From: an uncultured Clostridia bacterium
Lineage (GTDB): Bacteria; Bacillota; Clostridia; Oscillospirales; Ruminococcaceae
NCBI GenBank assembly: GCA_938014855.1
Contig: CALLQM010000226.1
Span: forward strand, 1 to 30,399
Direction of reading: 5' to 3'
Length of the DNA: 30,399 nucleotides
Position 1 is the stretch's first letter. Every line of letters starts with the position of its first letter. Below are positions 23,175 through 30,399 of this stretch, one piece after another. The notes under the pieces were generated by a model. That model searched no databases. It was given only the letters and a program-made list of their open reading frames with translations, and had not been told where the DNA came from. The position numbers were made by a program, and so were the translations under genes.

Positions 23175-23798
23175 ATGAATGAACATTATCCATTTGAGTT
23201 GGCTCCCCTGCCTTATCCTGCGAATGCACTGGAACCATACATCGATGAGCAGACCGTTTTGCTTCATCATAACGCACATCAGGGCGGTTATGTAAAAAAA
23301 CTCAATGCCGCGTTAGAATGCGCACCCAAGGAGATCAAATGTTTGTCGCTTGAACAGCTTATCATTCAGTATCCAACGTTTCCTCTGCCATGCAGATGTG
23401 ACATTATGCGAAACGCCGGAGGCGTTTATGCGCACGAACTCTATTTTGACTGCATGACTCCCTGCCCGTCCTCCTCGGTGCCGGTTGGTCAGCTGGCGTG
23501 TGCAATTGATCGCTGTTTTGGTTCGTTTGAATCCTTTAAAAAACAAATGACGCAAATCGCGCTTTCGCAATTCGGTTCGGGTTGGGCATGGCTGGTTTGC
23601 TGTCCAAACGGAAATCTGCAGATTCTCTCCACAATGAATCAAGATATTCCTCTGACGGTCGGACTGCGACCGATTTTAGTGGTCGATGTTTGGGAACACG
23701 CGTACTATCTCAAATATCACAATAAACGAGCAGACTATATTGCCGCATGGTGGAATTTAGTCGATTGGGGCTTTGCAAATTTAAATTACATTCAGTAA
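23175..23798 (+). CDS. Fe/Mn-family superoxide dismutase, Mn-type residues, Cys-rich
   Basis: This enzyme dismutates superoxide to peroxide and oxygen. In the 207-aa protein all four metal ligands can be placed: H31 in LLHHNAHQGGYV, H87 in AGGVYAHELYF, and D171 and H175 in DVWEHAYYL. The gateway Tyr is Y39. NAGG (80-83) and NQD (155-157) match the Mn-type pattern, where the Gln comes from the C-terminal domain. It departs from the family in the loop between domains (FPLPCRCDIM), in the replaced Trp after H87 (LYF for LFW), and in having ten cysteines. The start at 23175 has AAAGGGG 8 nt upstream. It is in tandem with the amidase, probably one transcript, and ends in a terminator. Confidence 0.85.
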   Translation: MNEHYPFELAPLPYPANALEPYIDEQTVLLHHNAHQGGYVKKLNAALECAPKEIKCLSLEQLIIQYPTFPLPCRCDIMRNAGGVYAHELYFDCMTPCPSSSVPVGQLACAIDRCFGSFESFKKQMTQIALSQFGSGWAWLVCCPNGNLQILSTMNQDIPLTVGLRPILVVDVWEHAYYLKYHNKRADYIAAWWNLVDWGFANLNYIQ

Positions 23799-23835
23799 CC
23801 TGCTTTTATAAATTCGATTGGTTACATAGAGATCG

Positions 23836-23870
23836 AATCCCGTCCAATGGAAAATCCATTGGACGGGATT
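23836..23870 (+). terminator. Terminator of the amidase-SOD operon
   Basis: AATCCCGTCCAATGG pairs perfectly with its complement around a 5-nt loop, about 38 nt after the SOD stop codon. The following T run (TT plus TTC) is short, but the 15-bp stem is very stable. Confidence 0.75.
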
Positions 23871-23935
23871 TCTGCATGTTTTCAGACATTTTGAAGAATA
23901 TAAGGATGTGTTTGTTGAGTGCTTATCTCCCTATT

Positions 23936-23950
23936 GTATAATTATTTAAA
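23936..23950 (+). promoter_or_regulatory. Per-box-like operator
   Basis: GTATAATTATTTAAA matches the PerR consensus TTATAATnATTATAA at 12 of 14 defined positions. A poorer second copy (TTATAATTAAAATTG) lies about 30 bp downstream. Both are upstream of the perR-rubrerythrin promoter, consistent with peroxide-responsive autoregulation. Confidence 0.6.
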
Positions 23951-23987
23951 ACTATACAAATTGTTTATAATTAAAATTGAAAATCCC

Positions 23988-24016
23988 TTGACAAACATGC
24001 ATTCGTATAGTAAGAT
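23988..24016 (+). promoter_or_regulatory. Promoter of the perR-rubrerythrin operon
   Basis: A consensus -35 TTGACA (23988-23993) lies 17 bp before TAAGAT (24011-24016). Transcription would start near 24023, about 70 nt before perR. Confidence 0.75.
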
Positions 24017-24092
24017 AAAGATAAATCAGTAATTGTTATTGTTATTGCACGCTTCACACATGATTAAAAAGCAAAGTAGAGGATTTGATGAT

Positions 24093-24473
24093 ATGAAATA
24101 TTCAAGACAACGGGAGCTAATTCATCATACTGTACTGCAAAACGCAATCCATCCCACAGCCGATATGGTATATACAATGGTTCGTGCCAAAGAGCCGAAT
24201 ATCAGCCTTGGCACCGTTTACCGGAATTTGAACCTGCTGTCCGATCAGGGACTGCTCAAAAAAATCAGTGTCCCGAATGCATCCGATCACTTTGATGGCA
24301 GAGTAGATGACCATAATCATATTCTGTGTGAAAAATGCGGGCAGGTGTTTGATATTGACCTAGGCGACATGTCAATACTGGATGAAAAAATCAACAAGGA
24401 ATCCGATTTTATTATTACCGGATATGAGGTTTTGCTGACAGGTATTTGTCCTGAATGCCAAGCCAAAGAATAA
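24093..24473 (+). CDS. perR: PerR-type peroxide-sensing Fur-family repressor
   Basis: The 126-aa Fur-family regulator has the winged helix ISLGTVYRNLNLLSDQGLL and two structural zinc CxxC pairs (C79/C82 and C119/C122). The five PerR sensing ligands can all be matched: H20 (AIHPTAD), D68 (HFDG), H74 and H76 (DHNH), and D87 (VFDID). PerR uses Fe2+ or Mn2+ there and loses DNA binding after iron-catalysed His oxidation. The presence of the His/Asp set favours PerR over Fur or Zur. The ATG at 24093 has AGAGG 10 nt upstream; the frame is open back to 24033 but the family begins here. Rubrerythrin follows after 26 nt in the same operon, and a Per-box-like site lies upstream. Confidence 0.92.
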   Translation: MKYSRQRELIHHTVLQNAIHPTADMVYTMVRAKEPNISLGTVYRNLNLLSDQGLLKKISVPNASDHFDGRVDDHNHILCEKCGQVFDIDLGDMSILDEKINKESDFIITGYEVLLTGICPECQAKE

Positions 24474-24499
24474 AATTTATAAAAGAAAGAGGTCTGGAC

Positions 24500-25042
24500 A
24501 TGAAAGAGTTAAAAGGCACCAAAACGGAAGCAAATTTGATGGCTGCATTTGCAGGTGAATCGCAAGCACGAAATAAATACACCTATTATGCCTCAAAGGC
24601 CAAAAAAGAAGGCTTTGTTCAGATTGGTAATCTGTTTGAGGAAACAGCAAACAACGAAAAAGAACATGCAAAGATTTGGTTTAAACTGCTGCATGACGGC
24701 GGCATTCCCGATACTGCTTCGAACCTGAAAGATGCTGCAGCCGGTGAACACTATGAGTGGACCGACATGTATGCAAAATTTGCAAAAGAAGCAAAAGAAG
24801 AGGGCTTTGATAAAATCGCCTATTTGTTCGAAGGAGTTGCCAAAATCGAAAAAGAACATGAGGAGCGGTATCAGGCACTACTGAAAAATGTTGAAACCGA
24901 ACAGGTATTTCAGAAAACCGGTGTCGTGATTTGGCAGTGCTCCAACTGTGGACATATTCATGTTGGCGAAAAAGCGCCGACTGTCTGCCCGGTTTGTGAC
25001 CATCCGCAGGCATATTTCCAGATTGTTGCAAAAAACTATTAA
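24500..25042 (+). CDS. rbr: Rubrerythrin (peroxide reductase)
   Basis: This peroxide-scavenging protein of anaerobes reduces hydrogen peroxide to water using a diiron site fed by a rubredoxin iron. The 180-aa chain has the four-helix ferritin-like domain (about 1-138) with diiron motifs ESQARNKY, EETANNEKEHA and EGVAKIEKEHEERY. A C-terminal rubredoxin-like domain follows, with CSNCGHIHVG and CPVCDHPQAYF. The start at 24500 has AAAGAGG 7 nt upstream. It is cotranscribed with perR, the expected peroxide-inducible target, and followed by a strong terminator. Confidence 0.96.
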   Translation: MKELKGTKTEANLMAAFAGESQARNKYTYYASKAKKEGFVQIGNLFEETANNEKEHAKIWFKLLHDGGIPDTASNLKDAAAGEHYEWTDMYAKFAKEAKEEGFDKIAYLFEGVAKIEKEHEERYQALLKNVETEQVFQKTGVVIWQCSNCGHIHVGEKAPTVCPVCDHPQAYFQIVAKNY

Positions 25043-25049
25043 GATGCTG

Positions 25050-25092
25050 AAAAAGACGGTGCCGCTCATACTTTTGCGGCACCGTCTTTTTT
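25050..25092 (+). terminator. Terminator of the perR-rubrerythrin operon
   Basis: AAAAAGACGGTGCCGC pairs perfectly with its complement around a 10-nt loop and ends in a run of T. The ribosome site of the ZIP transporter (GAGGGG) starts a few bases later. The ZIP gene either has a promoter not seen here or relies on read-through. Confidence 0.92.
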
Positions 25093-25107
25093 AAGAGGGG
25101 TGTATTT

Positions 25108-25905
25108 ATGGATCTGATTTATCCGCTGAAACTTGCACTTGCCGGAACCGGATTTACCTTTTTTTGTACGGCACTCGGTGCATCCATGGTATTTCTGTTC
25201 CGCGGAGAAGTGCGTGCACATCTTCAGCGAATCTTTTTAGGATTTGCGGCGGGAGTCATGATTGCGGCCTCGGTTTGGTCGCTGTTGGTACCCGCAATTG
25301 ACATGGCAAAAGAAAAGGGCGGAACAGGGCTGGTTCCTGCTGTCGGCGGTTTTATCGTCGGCGGACTGTTTTTGCTGACTCTTGATCGGCTTCTTCCCCA
25401 TCTGCATGCAGAAACGCAGGAAGTCGAAGGCCTGCCAGCTTCTTGGAAACGCACAACGATGCTGATTCTTGCGGTTACACTGCATAACATTCCGGAAGGA
25501 ATGGCCGTAGGGCTCGCCTTTGCGATGGCGGCACAGCAAAACAGCGGTACCACTTTAGCCGGAGCGGTCGCTTTAGCCATCGGCATGGGACTGCAGAATT
25601 TTCCGGAGGGTGCGGCTATTGCTCTGCCGCTGAAAAAAGAAGGATTCTCTAACAAAAAGGCTTTTACATATGGTGCATTGTCCGGAATCGTGGAGCCGAT
25701 TGCAGGTGTGCTGACGGTGTTAGCCGCTTCTGGTGTGCAAAGCATTTTGCCATGGATTTTGTCATTTGCGGCTGGAGCTATGATTTACGTGGTTGTGGAA
25801 GAATTAATTCCCGAAGCGCATTTGGGAGAACACTCCAATATTGGAACGATGAGTGTCATGTTTGGATTTCTAGTGATGATGGCGCTGGATGTCGCGCTTG
25901 GATAA
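25108..25905 (+). CDS. ZIP-family divalent metal transporter (ZupT-like)
   Basis: The 265-aa inner-membrane protein has eight likely helices and the ZIP metal-site motifs HNIPEGMAVGLAF in helix 4 (about residue 130) and GLQNFPEGAAIALPL in helix 5 (about residue 167). ZIP proteins move Zn2+, Fe2+ or Mn2+ into the cytoplasm. Helix 5 has N in place of the first His of the common H-N-x-P-E-G form, as in several ZupT/GufA-like proteins. It has GAGGGG 7 nt before the ATG. The gene lies behind perR and rubrerythrin, so supply of Fe or Mn for peroxide defence is a reasonable but unproven role. A bidirectional terminator follows. Confidence 0.9.
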   Translation: MDLIYPLKLALAGTGFTFFCTALGASMVFLFRGEVRAHLQRIFLGFAAGVMIAASVWSLLVPAIDMAKEKGGTGLVPAVGGFIVGGLFLLTLDRLLPHLHAETQEVEGLPASWKRTTMLILAVTLHNIPEGMAVGLAFAMAAQQNSGTTLAGAVALAIGMGLQNFPEGAAIALPLKKEGFSNKKAFTYGALSGIVEPIAGVLTVLAASGVQSILPWILSFAAGAMIYVVVEELIPEAHLGEHSNIGTMSVMFGFLVMMALDVALG

Positions 25906-25906
25906 T

Positions 25907-25935
25907 AAAAAAGCCCGCCTAAAGCGGGTTTTTTT
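25907..25935. terminator. Bidirectional terminator between ZIP gene and gatB
   Basis: CCCGC/GCGGG stem with a 5-nt loop, flanked by A6 on one side and T7 on the other, so it works on both strands. It is the only sequence between the two convergent stop codons. Confidence 0.9.
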
Positions 25936-25936
25936 A

Positions 25937-27352
25937 TTATCCATTGATCATTTCAATTAACAAAGCTTCTGCCTGCGTAGCATCTGCTTTTCCTCGAGTT
26001 GCTTTCATAACGCCGCCGATGAGCGCTTTAACGGCTTTCACCTTGCCGGCACGATAATCTGCAACCGCATTCGGATTGTCCTTTACGACCTGTTCACAAA
26101 TCTTGCGCAGTTGGTTCTCGTCAACTCCAGCCAAATCGCTTTCCGAAACCAATTCTTTGACTGGTTTTCCGGTATCAAGCATTTTGTCCAAGGTCGTCTT
26201 GGCAAGATTCATCCGCATCTTGCCGGACTCCATCAGCACTGCGAGTTCACGGAGCATTTCCGCCGAAATTGATAGATTACAGGCTTCTTTTTCCTCATCC
26301 GTAGGAAGTCTGCGAAATACCTGTCCCAAAATAAGGTTTGCTACCGTTTTCGCATTTTTGAGTCCTTTGACTGCCTCATCAAAAAACTCTGCAACCCTGC
26401 GGTATTTAATCAAAAGAGCCGCATCCGCAGGAGGCAGTCCGTATTCGTTCGCATATCGATCGTATTTTTCGTCGGGCAGTTCCGGAAGCCGCTGTTTTGA
26501 TTCTTCTACCTGCTCGGGTGTTGTCACAATCGTCACAAGATCCGGATCACGGAAATAGCGGTAATCCTGTGCATCTTCTTTACTGCGCATTCCTTCGGTT
26601 ACTCCGTTTGCATCATCATAACGGCGGGTTTCCTGAATCACTTCTTCCCCGCTGTCCAAAAGATCAGCCTGACGGTCAAACTCATACTGCATTGCTTTTG
26701 CCATGAATGCAAATGAGTTCATATTTTTAATTTCGGTACGTGTTCCGAATTTGTCGGAACCAACCGGACGAATTGAAATGTTCACGTCACAGCGAAGCGA
26801 ACCTTCCTGCATTTTGCAGTCTGATACGCCGATATATTTCATAATCAGCTGTAACTTTTCAACATATTCTCTCGCTTCATCGATGCTGCGGATATCTGGT
26901 TCGGTGACCACCTCAATAAGCGGAACGCCGCCGCGGTTGTAGTCGACATAAGTGTCCCCGCGCTGATGTACGAGTTTGCCCGCATCCTCCTCAATATGGA
27001 TGCGGTTGATGCGGATTTTTCTGCCGCTGTCCAGCTGAATGTAGCCGTTTTCGCAGAGCGGTTTATCAAACTGCGAAATCTGATACGCTTTCGGCAGATC
27101 CGGATAGACATAGTTTTTTCGGTCCATCTTGGAAATCGGCGCAATTTCGCAGTGCGTCGCAAGACCTGCCATAATAGCGTAATTTACAACCGCACGATTG
27201 AGTTTTGGCAGTGCACCCGGCATACCGGTGCAGATCGGACAGCAGTGGGTGTTCGGGTCCGAACCAAATTCGGTCGTACAGCCGCAGAAAATCTTTGTTT
27301 TAGTCGATAATTCGATATGGGTTTCCAGTCCCGATACTAATTCATAGTTCAT
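25937..27352 (-). CDS. gatB: Asp/Glu-tRNA amidotransferase subunit B
   Basis: GatB binds misacylated Asp-tRNA(Asn) or Glu-tRNA(Gln), activates the side chain with ATP, and passes it to ammonia from GatA. The 471-aa protein has the N-terminal signature GLETHIELSTKTKIFCGC and the zinc-site cysteines (C23 and C25 with C38 and C41 in HCCPICTGMPG). The cradle motifs include MDRKNYVYPDLPKAYQIS and EDAGKLVHQ, and a C-terminal helical/YqeY-like tail ends in GGVMKATRGKADA. Its ATG overlaps the gatA stop by 4 nt, so translation is coupled. The operon order is aspS-gatC-gatA-gatB. Confidence 0.97.
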   Translation of the reverse strand: MNYELVSGLETHIELSTKTKIFCGCTTEFGSDPNTHCCPICTGMPGALPKLNRAVVNYAIMAGLATHCEIAPISKMDRKNYVYPDLPKAYQISQFDKPLCENGYIQLDSGRKIRINRIHIEEDAGKLVHQRGDTYVDYNRGGVPLIEVVTEPDIRSIDEAREYVEKLQLIMKYIGVSDCKMQEGSLRCDVNISIRPVGSDKFGTRTEIKNMNSFAFMAKAMQYEFDRQADLLDSGEEVIQETRRYDDANGVTEGMRSKEDAQDYRYFRDPDLVTIVTTPEQVEESKQRLPELPDEKYDRYANEYGLPPADAALLIKYRRVAEFFDEAVKGLKNAKTVANLILGQVFRRLPTDEEKEACNLSISAEMLRELAVLMESGKMRMNLAKTTLDKMLDTGKPVKELVSESDLAGVDENQLRKICEQVVKDNPNAVADYRAGKVKAVKALIGGVMKATRGKADATQAEALLIEMING

Positions 27353-28800
27353 AACTGCACCCCCATTTTTGTCGCTTTAAAACTGGTGTTTCTTGTTTCC
27401 TGCTCATAAGCATATGCTCCGTTTAGGATTGCGGCTTCTTGGAAACGGGGACCGATCAGCTGCATACCAATCGGAAGTCCTTTTGCATCAAAACCGCAAG
27501 GAACGGATACCGCAGGCAGTCCGGAAATGCTGACCGGAACGGTGCAGATATCAGTCAGATAATCCTCGGTCGGGTCACTGTGCGTTCTGCCGCACGGGAA
27601 CGCCGTCATCGGAACCGTTGGCGCAAGCATTATATCACAGGATGCGAACGCGTCGTCAAAGCCTTTGACGATGGTGCCGCGCAGATTCTGCGCTTTTTTA
27701 TAGTAAGCATCATAATATCCGGAAGAAAGCACGTAGTTTCCGAGCATGATTCGTCTCTGCACTTCTTTTCCGAATCCTTCACTGCGTGTTTTGCACACCA
27801 TTTCATGAATGCTGTTATAATTTTCCGCACGATAGCCATAGCGAATGCCGTCATAACGCCCAAGATTGGATGCGGCTTCCGCACAGGCAAGGATATAATA
27901 AACAGGGAGCGCATGTTTTAGCTCGGGCAGCTTAAATCTAACAATTTCGGCGCCCATGCTTTCATAAACCTTGATTGCGTCGTTCATCGCAGTCAAAACT
28001 TCTTGGGAAAGCCCTTCAAAGTATTCATCCGCAATGCCGATTTTCATCCCCTTGATGTCTTTTTTCAAAGTCGGAACGGTCGGCTGTTTTTTGCCCTGCG
28101 AAGTAGAATCCATCGGGTCATATTCCGCAATTGCATCGAATACCAAAGCCGCATCTTCTACACTGGTTGTGATGGGGCCGATTTGATCAAGGCTGGATGC
28201 AAACGCAATCAGCCCGTAACGGGATACCGCACCGTAAGTCGGCTTTAATCCCACGAGTCCACAGAAACTTGCCGGCTGTCGAACCGAACCGCCCGTATCC
28301 GAGCCCAGCCCGTAAGCGGCAATATTTCCGCCCACCGCGCTGGCAACGCCGCCGCTGCTTCCTCCGGCAACATAATTCGGGTTTTGCGGATTGACCGAAC
28401 CGCCGAAGTAAGAATTTTCGCAGGAAGAGCCCATTGCAAACTCGTCCATATTGGTTTTGCCAAGCAGAACCGCATTCTGCTTTTGAAGCAGTTTCCAAAC
28501 AGTGGCATCGTAAATCGGTTTATAGCCTTTTAGCATTTTGGAAGCACAGGTTGTTTCAATGCCGGCTGTGGAAAAGTTGTCCTTAAGTGTCATCGGGATT
28601 CCCTCGAGCGAACGCAGAGATTCTCCCGCAGCAATGCGCGCATCCACCGCTTTTGCCGCTTTCAGCGCGGTGTCCTCAGTAACCGTAATATAAGCATTGA
28701 GCACTTGATTTTCTTTATGAACCGCGTCCAAATATGCCTTCGTCAGTTCGACACAAGAAATCTGTTTTTCGGAAAGCATCCGGCTCAGTTTTGCAATCAT
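27349..28800 (-). CDS. gatA: Asp/Glu-tRNA amidotransferase subunit A
   Basis: GatA is the amidase subunit that frees ammonia from glutamine or asparagine. The 483-aa chain carries the complete amidase-signature triad: K73 in MTLKDNF, cis-Ser S148 in AGGSSGG, and nucleophile S172 in GSDTGGSVRQPASF. The spacing (75 and 24 residues) equals that of characterised GatA proteins. The frame is open to 28854, but the ATG at 28800 is chosen. It comes 4 nt after the gatC stop, uses the GAGG in the end of gatC, and matches the family N-terminus. Confidence 0.97.
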   Translation of the reverse strand: MIAKLSRMLSEKQISCVELTKAYLDAVHKENQVLNAYITVTEDTALKAAKAVDARIAAGESLRSLEGIPMTLKDNFSTAGIETTCASKMLKGYKPIYDATVWKLLQKQNAVLLGKTNMDEFAMGSSCENSYFGGSVNPQNPNYVAGGSSGGVASAVGGNIAAYGLGSDTGGSVRQPASFCGLVGLKPTYGAVSRYGLIAFASSLDQIGPITTSVEDAALVFDAIAEYDPMDSTSQGKKQPTVPTLKKDIKGMKIGIADEYFEGLSQEVLTAMNDAIKVYESMGAEIVRFKLPELKHALPVYYILACAEAASNLGRYDGIRYGYRAENYNSIHEMVCKTRSEGFGKEVQRRIMLGNYVLSSGYYDAYYKKAQNLRGTIVKGFDDAFASCDIMLAPTVPMTAFPCGRTHSDPTEDYLTDICTVPVSISGLPAVSVPCGFDAKGLPIGMQLIGPRFQEAAILNGAYAYEQETRNTSFKATKMGVQL

Positions 28801-28804
28801 CGCC

Positions 28805-29083
28805 TTAACCTCGCTTTCTGACAAGGAAACAGCCGTCCTCGCCGCCATCCACATTTTTTAAGATCAGTTCCCGGTCTAAAGAAGGAACCACTACGTCCTC
28901 ACGGAACACATTGGATAAGTTGTTGATATTATCGAATCCGGTATCGCCCACATCCGCCGCCTGAATGGTGTCGGCAAATGCAATGATATCCTGCATATCA
29001 TGTGTAAGCGCATCCAGCTGTTCTTCCGGAACGTCCAATTTTGAAAGCAAAGCAATATTTTTAATTTCTTCCTTTGTGACCAC
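28805..29083 (-). CDS. gatC: Asp/Glu-tRNA amidotransferase subunit C
   Basis: GatC is the small belt subunit that holds GatA and GatB together. The 92-aa product has the typical start VTKEEIKNIALLSKLDVPEE and the central DMQDIIAFADTIQAADV, and ends near the family's C-terminal signature LREDVVVPS (here FREDVVVPSLDRE). It starts 12 nt after the aspS stop codon with an AGGAGG-type site between them, and is followed closely by gatA. Confidence 0.95.
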   Translation of the reverse strand: MVTKEEIKNIALLSKLDVPEEQLDALTHDMQDIIAFADTIQAADVGDTGFDNINNLSNVFREDVVVPSLDRELILKNVDGGEDGCFLVRKRG

Positions 29084-29095
29084 TGTGCGCCCTCC

Positions 29096-30399
29096 TTATC
29101 TCAGTTTAATATGCACCTCACGCAGCTGCGCTTCGGTTGCTTCTGCCGGAGAACCCATCATCACATCCTGTGCGTTGGAGTTCATGGGGAATGCAATGAT
29201 TTCACGAATATTGTCCTCTCCGGTCAAGAGCATAATCATGCGGTCAACGCCCGGCGCCATGCCCGCATGCGGCGGTGCACCATATTCAAATGCATGATAG
29301 AGCGCTGAAAATTTGCTCTGAAGATCTTCTTCTGTATAGCCGGCAATCTCAAATGCACGGCGCATGGTATCCAAGTCATGGTTACGCACTGCACCCGAAG
29401 AAAGCTCCACACCATTGCAGACGATATCATACTGATAGGCGAGCACATCGAGCGGATTTTTTTCGTTCAGGGCTTTCAGTCCGCCCTGCGGCATTGAAAA
29501 CGGATTATGGGTAAAGACGGTCGCACCGGTTTCTTCGTCCTGTTCAAACATCGGGAAATCAACAATAAAGCAGAAACGGAACGCATCTTTTTCAATCATA
29601 TCCAAACGGGTTGCAACTTCTGTACGGATCTGACCGGCAAATTTCGGTGCTTCCCGCTTGCTGTCCGCAATAAAGTAAAGCACATCTCCGGATTTTAGAC
29701 CTGCACGGTTTGCAATTTCCTGACGCTGAGCATCGTCGAGGAATTTATCAATCGGTCCTTGATACTTCATGTTTTCGTCGACTTTTACATAGCCCAAGCC
29801 TTTCATGCCGATGGACAAAGCAAACGACTCCATCGATGCAAAAAAGCTGCGGGGCTGTGAAGCCGCACCCGGTACATTGACCGCGCGGACGCATTTTCCG
29901 CGGAACGGCTTAAAGTCGGTGACCTCAAACAAATCGCTCAAATCAATGATCTCCAGCGGATTGCGAAGGTCCGGTTTATCCGTACCGTATTTTAACATGC
30001 TTTCCGCATAAGGAATGCGGACAAACGGCGCATCCGATACCGTTTTCCCATTTGCAAACTTGCGGAACGTTGTGGTCAGAACATCTTCCGCCACATCGAA
30101 CACATCTTCTTGTGTAGCAAATGCCATTTCAAAATCCAACTGGTAGAATTCGCCCGGGGAACGATCTGCACGCGCATCCTCATCGCGGAAACAGGGCGCG
30201 ATTTGGAAATAGCGGTCAAAGCCCGACACCATCAGAAGCTGTTTAAACTGCTGAGGAGCCTGCGGCAGAGCATAAAAGCGCCCATGATGTTTACGGCTCG
30301 GAATTAAATAGTCCCTTGCACCTTCCGGTGAAGAAACAGTAAGAATCGGTGTCTGCATCTCCAAAAAGCCTAATTCCGTCATACGCTGGCGCAGGAAGG
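29096..30399 (-). CDS. aspS: Aspartyl-tRNA synthetase (5' end cut by window edge)
   Basis: This class II synthetase charges tRNA(Asp). About 434 C-terminal residues are present; the N-terminal OB-fold anticodon domain lies beyond the right edge, and the frame is open to it. Motif 2 is FRDEDARADRSPGEFYQLDFE and motif 3 is APGVDRMIMLL near the C-terminus. Between them is the GAD insertion of bacterial AspRS (for example GYVKVDENMKYQGPI), so it is the bacterial type. Linkage to gatCAB suggests a non-discriminating enzyme that also charges tRNA(Asn) with Asp for later amidation. The deciding anticodon-domain residues are outside the window. Confidence 0.96.
   Translation of the reverse strand, partial: FLRQRMTELGFLEMQTPILTVSSPEGARDYLIPSRKHHGRFYALPQAPQQFKQLLMVSGFDRYFQIAPCFRDEDARADRSPGEFYQLDFEMAFATQEDVFDVAEDVLTTTFRKFANGKTVSDAPFVRIPYAESMLKYGTDKPDLRNPLEIIDLSDLFEVTDFKPFRGKCVRAVNVPGAASQPRSFFASMESFALSIGMKGLGYVKVDENMKYQGPIDKFLDDAQRQEIANRAGLKSGDVLYFIADSKREAPKFAGQIRTEVATRLDMIEKDAFRFCFIVDFPMFEQDEETGATVFTHNPFSMPQGGLKALNEKNPLDVLAYQYDIVCNGVELSSGAVRNHDLDTMRRAFEIAGYTEEDLQSKFSALYHAFEYGAPPHAGMAPGVDRMIMLLTGEDNIREIIAFPMNSNAQDVMMGSPAEATEAQLREVHIKLR

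Noticed and set aside
28801..28854. Upstream extension of gatA
   Set aside because: It lies inside gatC in another frame and is outside the GatA family; the ATG at 28800 is properly placed after the gatC stop.

Overview
The window looks like chromosomal DNA from an anaerobic, low-to-moderate GC Firmicute of class Clostridia, probably near the Oscillospiraceae/Ruminococcaceae. Supporting signs are strong GGAGG ribosome binding sites, a GatCAB-AspRS cluster, a PerR-rubrerythrin operon, a sodium-pump decarboxylase beta subunit, a clostridial amidase with an SH3 domain, and a three-gene molybdenum hydroxylase. This placement is inference from gene content. No rRNA, tRNA, CRISPR array, transposase or phage gene was seen.

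Layout. 1-2475 (minus): a molybdenum-cofactor operon, modE-like > MoeA-like > moaC > moaA (cut by the left edge), with a good promoter and a perfect 28-bp palindrome at its predicted start site. 2525-10436: a purine-degradation island made of a xanthine-dehydrogenase-type enzyme (xdhA-xdhB-FeS subunit), an AzgA-type purine permease, guanine deaminase and a divergent GntR/UTRA regulator. The enzymes would take guanine to xanthine and then urate, and the neighbouring operon makes the cofactor the dehydrogenase needs. 10439-12018 (minus): a lone OadB-type membrane subunit with a 46-aa OadG-like partner, behind a leader that matches the yybP-ykoY manganese riboswitch and ends in an intrinsic terminator. 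12064-13796: a zinc-ribbon/Pro-Glu-rich membrane protein and, convergent to it, a MetH-activation-domain-like protein.

13874-22279 (minus): a two-component and ABC-transporter locus. A response regulator, sensor kinase, unknown one-TM protein and solute-binding lipoprotein form one operon. Just upstream is an operon of a second solute-binding lipoprotein, a fused two-domain permease and an ATPase (AfuA/FbpABC style). Three 11-bp direct repeats lie just upstream of the promoter of the transporter operon, the arrangement expected of an OmpR/PhoB-type regulator.

22420-25935 (plus): an amidase and a Mn-type superoxide dismutase in tandem, then a PerR-rubrerythrin operon preceded by a Per-box-like site, then a ZIP metal transporter. 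25937-30399 (minus): gatB, gatA, gatC and aspS (cut by the right edge), the transamidation route to Asn-tRNA and/or Gln-tRNA.

The least ordinary element is the manganese-type riboswitch controlling an OadB/OadG-like pair that has no decarboxylase subunit beside it. Next is the sensor/transporter locus with its readable operator. Metal handling recurs across the window: molybdenum cofactor, manganese riboswitch, Mn-type SOD, PerR and ZIP.
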